From contig OZ020487.1 of NCBI GenBank assembly GCA_963971405.1, forward strand, positions 23,855,371 through 23,919,370: 64,000 bases of DNA, written 5' to 3'. Positions 48,601 through 60,600 of the stretch are shown piece by piece. Each line of letters starts with the position of its first letter. The first letter of the stretch is position 1. This stretch comes from Psococerastis gibbosa. Lineage: Eukaryota; Arthropoda; Insecta; Psocodea; Psocidae. Both the position numbers and the translations under genes were made by a program. The notes under the pieces are model-generated. The model did not search any database. It was not told the DNA's origin and saw only the letters and a program-made list of their open reading frames with translations.

Positions 48601-51600
48601 TGCCAGTATTTACACTGCAATAAACTAGACTCATTGTTTCAATTTCCGATGTAACTAAATATTTATGGCAACTAATCAATTTGAACATCAGAAATACTGT
48701 TTTTATATTACTTTTACGTACGGTAGCCTATTTCATGGCTAAATATTGTTTTCGATGTTTTGGGTTGCCTGGTATGGTAAAGATGTCAATCTATTCTAAT
48801 TATTATCGTTGGGCGCCTTCAAACGTGGAGTAACATGAAAAATTACCGTGGGCAGCTTTATGTCAAATCCAAATCGACAGGGGCCTCCGGCGAGTTCTTC
48901 CTGAAGGAAGAGAAATAACAGGTAAGTATTGTTGACAATATCTCCGTAAATTAATTCTCTAAATCAATCTATATCCGTACCTAGTCAGCAAGCCTACGCA
49001 CAGTGATAAACAACGGTGGGTGGATGTCCAATCAGCTAAGTTAGAGAATGGGCTCCTACCACCCGGACGGATAGGGTTAGAGTCCCGGTAGATGCGTTTA
49101 ATGATTCGATTTTTGCTTTCCTATTATACAGGGTGGTCCAGACCATCCGTCCACCTACTTTTTCCCGAAAACGAATGACTATCAGAGGTCTGAATTTTTT
49201 TTATCATTACAAAGTGGGGGTTGATGCATTTCTGGAAATTAGTTTGGAATTTTTTGGGGAACTGGAAGGGGGGTTTTTGGGGGGTCCATATGCTGTTTCT
49301 CGGAATAATCAAATGTAGAGGTATGTCAAATTGCACATCATTGAAAAGCTTATTAAATTTCATAATTTGCAAACATTTTGATTGAATTCCTACAGGTTTA
49401 GGTAAAGGGAGTCTTTAAAAGTCGAACTTTGGGTACCTGTGGGCTGTTAGTGTGCTGAATGCTAAAAGTCAAACCCTTTCTGATAAAGAAAAAATAGGAG
49501 TACATGATGATACATCAACCCCCACTTTGTAATGATAAAAAAAATTCAGACCTCTGACGTCATTCGTTTTCGAGAAAAAGTAGGTGGACGGACGGTCTGG
49601 ACCTCCCTGTATATACAAGTATATACGAGGGTTTTTTTTCAACCCCCGATAGGCTATAAATAAAAGAAAAGTTCATATAAAACAATAATTTTATTACCAA
49701 AAGATTGATACACATCCGGTTACTTTTCGACATAATCACGGAAGAGATTGAGACCTTTGTCATATCTGTGGACAAGCTTTTCTCTACCCTCTACAAAGAA
49801 AGTAGCCGCCAATGAATTCCAGTAGTCCTTGTTGGTTTGAATGTCCTCATTGGTTTGAAAGCGCTTCCCACCAAGCCACGTCTTCTGTTCAAGAAAAAGA
49901 TGAAAGTGAATGCAAGTTTCATCTTTTTACTGAACTAATGACGTGGCTTGGTGGGAAGCGCTTTCAAACCAACAACAGGGACTACTGGAATTCAGTTTAG
50001 GAAAAAAAGTAAGTGAAAGCGAATTTCATCTTTTTCCTGAACAGAAGACTTGGCTTGGTGGGAAGCGCTTTCAAACCAATGAGGACCTTCAAACCAACGT
50101 CAAGGCCTACTTGAATTCATTGGTGGCAACTTTCTTTGTAAAGGGTACAGAAAAGCTTGCCCACAGATATGGCATGTCTCAATCTCTTCGGTGATTATGT
50201 CGAAAAGTAACCATAAGTGTATCAATCTTTTGGTAATATAATTATTGTTTTATATGAACTTGTCTTTTATTTATACTCAATCGGAGGTTGAAAAAAAATG
50301 ACCCTCGTATTATATAAGTAGTATAAGGAAAGCATTGTGATGGTCAAAATATTTTCGATTCCGAGATTTCAACGGATTTACATGTTTTGAGGTACTACGA
50401 ACCAAAAAGTGATTTTTACGAAATATCTGTCTGTCTGTTTATCGATTTGCGGGCAAACTACTAGGTGGATTTTGATGACATGTACGTATGTTTACAAAAG
50501 TGGATTTTTTTGGGCTAACTCATTTTTGGGGGGTTTTATTATCAGAAAACTGCTAAAGCAAATTAGTTTTATAAAACGGCTCTAACGATTTTCTTTAAAA
50601 TTCACATATATATTGTTTTCGTTATTAATGTTAACAAAACACAATGGGTCGCTTGCCCCTTGATGGTTAGCTTCTGGGCGTAAAGAAAATAAAAATTATC
50701 ATGAAAAATAACAAAACAACATTTTTTCTGCGGAATCCTCATCAATGCTTTCTTCCTTCATGTACGTTTTAGGTGTTAAATAGAGTAACGAAGCCGAGCC
50801 GGTTGCTATCCAAAACAAAGATTTGGTTTTGTGTCCAAAAAATTATATTTTGAAGAAGTTATGGAAAATTCAGGCTCCAATATCCATTGCGTATACCCTG
50901 CCATTATTGCTGGGTTTTAAGGGATTGGTCTGCCCGTTCTAAAATATGCAATCCCATCGATCAGTTCAGTGCTTTTGGGCAGGGGATTTCCGGGGATCCG
51001 AAATTTAATAATCGGAATTTTTTTTCTATGGAATTACTCTTATTAGCTAACTGCTAATTGATAAATTTTGAAAGCATGTTCGAGTACCTTCGGACCGGTT
51101 CTTCTCTCTTGCGTCAATAATAAGGATTTGTTCCATTACAATGCCAACCTAGCGGAGTTAGGAGAGCTATGAGCCTTCATAGCCCTCTCTTACACTCAAC
51201 TTGGAATGCCCGGGACCGCCTGCTTTACATGCCCTCCGAAGCATGGCCAGAAATTGTGGAAGTGTAGGACTCGAACCAACAACCTTTCGGGTGACAGCAC
51301 TCTACAGGTGCTGACTATCTATATACATAATATCTTAGTTATTATTACTTGCACTTACGTCTTAGTTCTACTACCCACATATGGGTCGGGCTTGGTCAAG
51401 AACATTTCCCCATGCTCATATTAGCTATGTACTAATTGATAAATTTTGAAAGCATGTTCGAGTACCTTCGGACCGGTTCTTCTCTCTTGCGTCAATAGCT
51501 TGTTACTATTAACTGATTAAAAGCTAGATTTAAATAATAAGATGTGGTTGCAGCCGGGGGCGTAAAGTTGGGTTGGGGGGGGGGGGGAGGCACGGCCCAA

Positions 51601-54600
51601 CTTGCCCCCCTCCCAGCTAATTTTGGGGGGCTTGCCCCCCCCCAGCCTCGAGCATTGTAAGACGTGGTTCATACCATGGTCCCCTTTGCAGCAATATGAA
51701 TAGAGGCATTCCTTTTTTAGCTTTGTTAAATCTACAGCTATACTTTACTACCATTAAAATGCTTAAAACCCTAGTATTTTGCTCTTATATTTTCAATTTT
51801 TCCATGATGACTGACGTCAATGATGATTTCCTGATGACGTCATAAGGTCTTTTGCCCCCGACATCATTCTTAAACTTCTCGCCTCTGGTTGCAGCGGCGA
51901 TGGTTTCCAATGAACTCGTCAGCTATTGATTATTTTAGATTTTATAAATTACTTTGGCAAATGGCATTAATTATTAGCGTTAGTGGCGGGTTTTGTACAT
52001 TATAATTCACTCAATGGATATCTAGGCCATGTTTGGGGGAAATAATAATAATAAAAATTCTTTATATTCAATAAATACAAATATACGTCGAATTCAATTA
52101 GGTCTCCCATGCCTACGTAGAGGCGTGTCGGATACACCTAGGGCCCTAACCAAACCTTCTATTTTTTCACCTAAACTGCACCTGGTACATACTGAATATT
52201 AAGGTAGAGAGGAGCATTTCTTCTACTTGTATGACATCTCAATTATAGTTCTATGGTCGATTTTTGAATGAGAAATCCGACTTGGTAAAAAAAACGTGTG
52301 GTTGGGATGTTCGATGTGTTGTTAAATAGAGTGATAAAACCCAGTTTTGGTTGCTTTTTCAACCAAGTTTAAGAAAAATTAAATGATTGAAAACAATTAG
52401 GAAAATCCATACCCTTGATACATTGCATCTTGTTTTATTAATTATGCAATATTATCTTGGTGCGTTGTACACCCATGGTCTTTCTGGGCCATGGTTTTTT
52501 TCTATAAAAAAAAAATCCAGTACCTTAGGATAGGAAAAATCGTGGGGGCCGAAAATTCGCCGGGCAACTATTTTGTTATTTATTGATATATTTATATGTT
52601 GATTTGCATTTTATTGTTGCATTTTGATTTTATTCAAACGTTAAAAATTTATTAAGGTGTGAAGGACAATTGTCAGCCAAACCGAAATGTTGGTTGGAGC
52701 ATGTTGATACACCCTTGTAGTTGCCCCTAAGCATACCTATTCCATTAGCTGCGTATGCAGTTAAGGTTAACCTACTCCAGGCTTTAGAGTTAGTTTAGAG
52801 TTTAAATGATTCGTTAACAGGTAAGATTTCAATTGAATTTGGAAGTTAGAAATATAGGCATAGTCAAGTCTGATGGTTGACATACAGTATGCAACAATCA
52901 GGTGTGACTGTGAGTTGAACATAAAATCTACCCCGGGGTTTAAGTTAATATTAATTAGGGGTATTTATGGGCTATTAAGCGCTAAACCCACATTGTAGGC
53001 AGGACCTGATTTTACGGGAATTGGGGCATATTGTCTCGATTTTGTTTGCTGCCCGAAATATAGGCATAGGCCTAGTCAACCTGTATTGTTGACATACAGT
53101 ATGCAACAATCAGGTGTGACAGTGAGCTGAACTTAAAATCTACCCCGGGGTTTAAGTTAGTATTAATTAGCGGTATTTATGGGCTATTAAGCACTAAACC
53201 CACATTGTAGGCAGGACCTGTTTTTACGGGAATTAGGGCATATTGTCTCGATTTTGTTTGCACCTTGGGGGGGGGGGGGGGTGTCTTACACCCGTGGCCA
53301 CAGCCATGCAATTTTGTAGACTCTTCATGAGTGAAAATGATGAAAAATATGGCAGCTGTTGACAAGAGCGAATCCGTTAAGCTGGCCATTCACCGGGGCT
53401 CCAAACGGACTCGCGCCAAGCCAAATGGCGCGTCCTGTTCCATTTAGCATTAGCGCCATTTAGAGGGGTCATCACGACTACGTTGAACCAGTAGCTCCAA
53501 ATCTTTCAAATTGTACAGTGTGACGATATGGAAGAGGTACTTTTACACTGTACAATTTGAAAGATTTGGAGCGACTGATTCAGCGTAGTCGTGATGACCC
53601 CTCTAAATGGCGCTAACGCCAAATGGAACAGGACCCGCCATTTGGCTTGGCGCGAGTCCGTTTGGAGCCCTCGTGAATGACCGGCTTTAGGGGGGCCTTT
53701 GGAAACGGAAGCCTGACTCAGGCTGCCTGATTGAATTATTTTTGAAGTTAGAGGCTTGAAATTTCAGGTTTTTACTAGTATGGTATTTAAACGGAGTTTA
53801 AATTTTGCATAAAACTTATTTCGGTAAAGAGATGCTTCGGGGAAAATTGTTGAAAACAAAGGCTCTTACTCCAGTTTTACGCATTTCAACTTGTCCCTAT
53901 TTCAACAACAAAAATACGTTCAGTATCAGTTAGAATAGACAAATAATTTTGCTGGCTCTAAAGGTTGATGACTATATGCATCTTAGTTCAATACCCACTC
54001 TATAAAGAACCGGTACGAGTCATTGAGTCACTTCGTATGTTCTTTCCTATGGCGGGGTTTCTACATACGTCAATGGTATATATGGTTTTGACGTAGTAGC
54101 AGACATTTTTAGTATGTCTTTAATGTCTGCTAAAACGTCAATACCACATTTACCATTGACCATTGACGTATGTGGAAACCCCGCCTATTGAGAAGTTAGT
54201 GTAGGAACCGTAATGGATAATAATTATCTATTACGGTTAATGGGGGTTCAGTACTCATAATTATTATGAGTGCTGAAGCCCCATGGTAAATAATTTTGTC
54301 TCTATTGATTAATTGGGCAATTGTACAGTCTATGATGGACAGGCGAATATAATGCAATACAATATTAATATCATGGTATGCAATGCATTGGGTTATGGAT
54401 TGTCCATGATTTCTTCAAAAACAATACCTTGCATGGAAAAGCAACCTGTTCTGTTTTGTTACTCTATTTAGCACTTAAAACATACCTGAAGTTAGAAATG
54501 AATGATAGAAAGGTTCTTAGCAAAAGTAATTTTCATGGAAAATTGAACCTTCATTAATTGTTTTGTATCCTTAACCAAACTATCGAGGAAGCGACCTAGT

Positions 54601-57600
54601 GGGTTTTGTTAACATTAATTGCAGCTACATTAATTAATGTGGTTAAAAAAATAGTTTGAGCTTTTTTTTAGAAATAATTTTTAGCTGTTTGGAGGGGAGG
54701 GAGGGGGGGGGGCAGTCTTCAGAAATGAAAAAGTGGTGTATTTGCCTACGTTAACCTTCAGTTTTGGGTTGTCCCAGACACCAAACCAATGCCATATTTC
54801 ATTGAATGCTTTGCCAACGGCCTAATACCAAGCCGTCGCAACCATTGCAATATTATTGCATTTGAATTTAAGAATTTTCTATAAGCGTTTGACATGTAAT
54901 AAGTTGTAGTTCGTTATTGCATTGTCATTTGTCGGAATATATTACATGTATGATTTTGAAGATAGGTCCAGCTGAGGACTTAAACCATTTATTGGTTTTT
55001 AGATGTACTGCGCTGCAATGAATGAAAGTGCATCAGAGGGCCTACTATGGCCAGATAATTTTAGAATGGAAAGTACTATTCAAAATTGTTACATTTTTAG
55101 CCCAAATTAAGTTCATATTATACGGCATAGTAGGTAGGCCCGCAGGGGTTCCGGATTCGAGTTACAATCGGAGTGGTTGCTCGTTCAGAGTTCATAATAA
55201 GAACTGGTTGCATCAAGAGTGAAAGAAAGGTAGATGGCACTAGTATACAGGATATGAATTGAATACATTAATTAATATTGTATTCATAGTTGCCACTTGC
55301 CAACTTCTCAACCAAACCCCTGGTTGCGATTATTATTAATTTCCTATTCCAATATTTTATGGTACATCACTTTGGAATTTTCCGTTGCCGTGGTTACAAC
55401 AGTGAACCTACCCTATTGAGACGGCGATGTTCAGAACATCCGGAAATTTTCTTCATAACTTTTCATGACCCCCTAACCTTAAAACCACCCCCGTTCAAAA
55501 TGTTATATAGTGTGTGTACAGAATAGCTATCTTTACTAATTGAGGAGTGTAACGGCTAACTGACTTGTTTTGCCCAACCAAGTTCCACTCGTCCTGTAGA
55601 TGGCAAATTTTGCATCCATATTCTTGACATTTCATCGACTAATAAGGCTTGTTTTTTTTCTGCGATGGCGGGTTCGAACCTCCCCTATCCAATAACTCAC
55701 GAACCAATTGGGATATTCGGAATATTCAGGTCGTATCTATGATATTCGGTACCTTAGTATGTAATTTTGGCGAGTAAGTCTGGGCGGAAGTTTTCTTAAA
55801 TTGCTCAATGCTCCGGGGGGATCACGTGAAAAATTTCAGTAAATGGTACAGATTGTTTCTAGGATTATCGGTACCTAGGTATATAATTTTGGCGAGTAAG
55901 TTTTCGTGAATGGTTTAGTTTGAGCATAGGAGTATATGAACGGAGGGGGAGTCTACGCGAGGGATCATGGGATCTATCGTCAAGGTTTTCTGTGGAAGGT
56001 ACAGGAACATAGCCACATGGATAATGACGAAAATTTTGATCTTTGACGAAGAATAATAACTTCGCTTGTTTGCTGTTCGAACTATTACCCTACTATTATC
56101 ATTGTGAAATTGAAACTCCCCCAATAAAACCGATTTCTGCTACATCGTGACCCCTCCGATTTTGTCCTTATCACCAAGTTTGGGATACTATGTTTGGCTG
56201 TAATTAGTCACTGCCACTTGTATTGTAACTAACACATAAATGTTTTAAGAGCTATTAACTTTTTTAGCTTTAGGATAACATTATCAGATATTTTCTGGCC
56301 ATGCTTCGGAAGGCATATAAAACAGGCTGTCCCACTGACTGGCCTTCCCAGTTCTGAGTGTAAGAGGGCATCATAACCTTAACTCCGATAGTTTGGCTTA
56401 GTAATATAACGAAGTCATTATTTTATTCATTTACCTTCAAAAAAATTTGTGTCACAAACTAATAAAATAATGTCTAAAGGCGCATTCGAGATGCGTCCGA
56501 TAATTGTATCTAGATGATAAACTCACCTGACAAGTAGCTGAGATATCTAGCATGTATATATACTTAAATTTCGTTTTCACTTCTGTTGTAGGCTACTTAC
56601 CGTTTCGAAAAAGAATTTATTCATTTTATGGAGTTCTTATGGCATACCTAATAGTTCATATTATTTCTTTCCAATGTCGAACGGTAAATTTAGATCACAA
56701 CTTACTAAAGACAAAGAAATAGGAAGTACTTGAACTACTTGGTGAAATTCGCTAATTTACCTAGCACTAATCAATTAGACTATTAGGCCTATGCTTACTT
56801 AAGAATACAGCTCTACATGTACAGGTATTCTTACTTCCGCCATAGTGGTTGGTAATGAACCTATGCTGTAATGCTAAGGCTGGAAATAAAGATTGTCTTT
56901 ATTGGAACACTATATCTAGTAGTAGTAATTACGTTTCATGCTGTGGAGTTCAACTTTTGCATTTCCATATCCGTAAGAATGGGAAACAACTTGGTTCAAG
57001 TGAAAAATTGGTTTTAACAGCTTTAAGCAACATATTTACCCATTTGCGTACATTTTTCTCACTTCTAAGCGCCTTATTCAAAGGACATTGTACAACATTC
57101 AAGAGTTTTTTGAATAGGGATGCACTTTGAACTTTTCTTTGGATTCTGTTAAGTTCTTGACTTCATTGTACAATGTGTTAACATTTATTATTTACGCTAT
57201 TGTATTGAAAATCGGTGCAATATAGACTTTCTATTCTATTCTATTCTATTCTAAAAATTGAAATGTAAATATTCAATGTTGACTAATGCCTTTGACTATT
57301 TCCTCGAGTCTGGAATTCAGAACCATAATAATTTTTCAAGTCTTAGCCTTACAGAGCCACTATGACGGAGTGAGAATACTCGTAGGCTATATTCAAAGTC
57401 CTATTTGAGAAGTATCAAACAGGGAGCCCTGAATTTCATCTTACAGGTAGTTTTTGGTATGCATGTTAGTAAGTTTTGATCCAACAACGTACAAACATTA
57501 TAGGAAGAACTACACTAATAATTTTGCATACAACTATTAAGTGGTGTGATCTCTAAACACTAGTATCTATGCAGCCACATATCCCAGTACTCTTAGACTT

Positions 57601-60600
57601 TGGATCACTGTCTAGAAGGTTCAAAGTTGACAACACGTCGCAACTAGCAAACTGCCAGTTAGCCTAATTTACTAAGATTGGCTCATTTGACATAGAATAA
57701 ATGTTTAATAAATCTTTAATTGTTTACTGCATGAAATTTCTAATATTCAGGATCGATGGATTATGGAAACCATGGGGCATTAAGAATGAAGTGAACATTA
57801 CAATTGGTACCGTACTATGCTTTAAGGTCACAGCTTGCAATTTTTATAGTTAAGTTTCCTTAAATTTGGATTGGTAACCATGGTAAGGGTCAACGAGAAA
57901 TGGTTACAATTTTCTGTTCCTGTAGTATTCGTTCACGGTAGGTGCTTATTAGCAAAAGCAATCCTCTCCACCCAGGTCGATTTTTCAGAAACCGCATAAA
58001 ACTGCTGTGCCGCAACGCCATGAGGTATAACATTACAGTTTTTAAAGCTAATTTTAACAGTATTAGAATTGCTTTTGCGTCTCAATATCTGATTCATCGG
58101 ATAAAGTATTGAAAAATAAACAAAATGGCGCGAATATCTCAAAACTGAAAAAAATGGAGAGGATTGCTTTTACTAATAGGCAACTCTAGAAAGCCGGACT
58201 GAAGCCTATGTATTTCGCATTTTTTCATTATTACCGTGGGGTACATAGGAATTTCCATGGCCTATTCATAATAATTCCACTACTGCATTTTTAACCCCAC
58301 GATAAGTTATTCTTAAAATGGCATGGTTGGCCTGAAGCATTAAATACTTAAAAATTAAGTGGGTTGAATGGGCATCCGGAGCGCTCAACAATTCCGCGGT
58401 AGATTTCTCTTGTAAGCGGGTGCAATTCGCCATAAGCCTGTAACAGTCCAATTCAAGCTATTTGTATTGCGAGTAAAATGCGCAGAACTTACTGTGAATA
58501 AAATTGTTCATATGTTTCCTATTTGCCACTGTTTTCTTATTTTTATCTAGGAACCCTACTACGAGGAAACGCTCCCTTTGCTGTTCAACCCGTTGTGAGG
58601 TTGCCAGATTTCCCCCTACGTTTCACCGCTATCGGAAATACTTAGCTTATGGTTTGGCGCCGTCTATTCTGTTTTATTACCGTTGGTAAAAGCGTACCTA
58701 ATCTGTTATTGCTTTCACAAATATCCTATTTTCGTCTGGACCATAGCCTTACTATGCCGTTTAATAATAACTTAACCTGGGTTGAAAATTTAAACAACCA
58801 TTTTAGAGCAGCGCTTTGCATTCAATTATAAATCTGCCGTTCACAGATTAACTTAACACCAGGAATAGGAATATATTATTCTTAATAAACCCCCAATAAA
58901 TTGATTTAATTGTTTTAAAAGCAAATGAGTGCAGAATGCGCGAGAAATTCAAATTCAAATAAATTGATCCTCTGATATATTTTTGGTGAGTTTTTTTAAT
59001 TTTTTCTCCCTTAGTTGACAAATTATTTGTAATTTTTAACATATCCCAAAATTAAAACCTGTACATTCTAATGGTTATTTGTATTTCATTCAATTATAAA
59101 ACTAGGCAACCATATCCAATCATTAATTAATTTAAATGTTGCACTTTTTAAACAGATGTATCTATGGGGGTTAATTGAGAATAATTTAACCATATTCCCA
59201 GTGTTAGTTATTCTGTAGGGCTGCAGGTTAAGTTCTTACTCAACGGCCACAGCGACGAAACACGTTATTTAGTACGGTACGGTGTGAATAATTGAATGAC
59301 GTGACTTACCTTTTCTGAAACTTAAAAGCAGGCCTATGCCTATTGTAGGGCTCGTGGAATGTCAAATTTACCGTTGCAAAGTAATCCAACAAATTAAAAA
59401 TTATTTCGTAAGCAAGGAATGGTCGCTTATTTTGACGAAATTAATTAATAGCTCATAGCCATAGTCAACAGATAATGAAATACAAGCTTTCGCGAGAAAT
59501 TAAACATTAAACAGATTTTATATAATAGTAGTAAATCCGTAGGGGAAATATACAGCTCTTAAAGGAATCTTTTTTTTATGAAAATTTCATCTGACCACTG
59601 TTTATTTTTGCGGCTGTGAAACGCAAAATTCATTTATTTCGTTAAAAATACGGGGACATTCCTTGTTTACAAAATATTTTGAAACTGCCCCTTAAGTATA
59701 TTGTGTTAAATATTTATTTCTCTTAGTCAATTTTAATCAGTTTGGCTTTGCCTGTTAAGAATTAATTGCATCAATTGTTATCATGGTGGAAAGGAACTTA
59801 GGGTAGCTCGCACTATCGCGGGCAAAGCTACAGAAAGTAGAATCAGAAACAAGGGGCCATGCATTGGAGTAGGAGGAACATTCCTGCTTCCTTTGGATTC
59901 CACTTTCCGTAGAATTGGCCTATCTGGCTGGTAACCAAAGAAACAGGTATCTTGTTATAATAGAAGGTTATTTGACTTTTGCCGGTAGCTTATTAATTCT
60001 GCCCACAAAAATTGTTAAGCTAAGAAAGTCATTAAGAATATATAGATTGAGAGGTTGTCTTCCAGGAGTCGCCAAATGAAGATATCTCCTTCAATAGGCT
60101 AATGCAAAGTAAAAGAGCGCCAAGTCGTCTGCAAGAATGAAAAAGTATTTGGTGACGTAATCCTGGGCCTTATTGGGGACCTCGTTAATTGTTTCTTGTT
60201 TTAAACAATTAAAAAAGTTTTTGTACTATTTGTGTTCTTGCTTAAACAGCCTATAGGGACAAAACGGCTCCTTTGTTGTCAAGAAATAAGGCATTTACCG
60301 TCTTGCCTAGGGAATAGCCTAATTAAGCTAGAAATAGCCCAGCTGTTGTTGGCTGTGTGGAAATTGTGTGGCATGGCCAAACCGGGCTGCTTCGCTGTGT
60401 TGTCCATGTGCGCTTGAATGGCCACCCTGCTTGAAATGAAATACATAGTTTAGGTATCGGCTAGATAACAAAGTCTGAGAACATACTAGCACAGAAAAAA
60501 CGCTCAATTAAGATTTGCATGTCTGTTTTATGTTTTTAGGTTGAAACTAAGTGTTTTTTTTTTGCCCTTAGGCTTGCGTACTATTACTTTGATGTGTGTT

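Noticed and set aside
48864..48923. Short frame ending EFFLKEEK before a strong donor CAG|GTAAGT
   Set aside because: No acceptor with a pyrimidine tract upstream, and a stop precedes the donor. It could be a non-coding first exon but cannot be supported.
49020..49095. tRNA-like stretch with a GGGTTAGAGTCCC B-box-like word
   Set aside because: One B-box mismatch, no acceptor stem, and no second copy seen. Not enough for a tRNA or SINE call.
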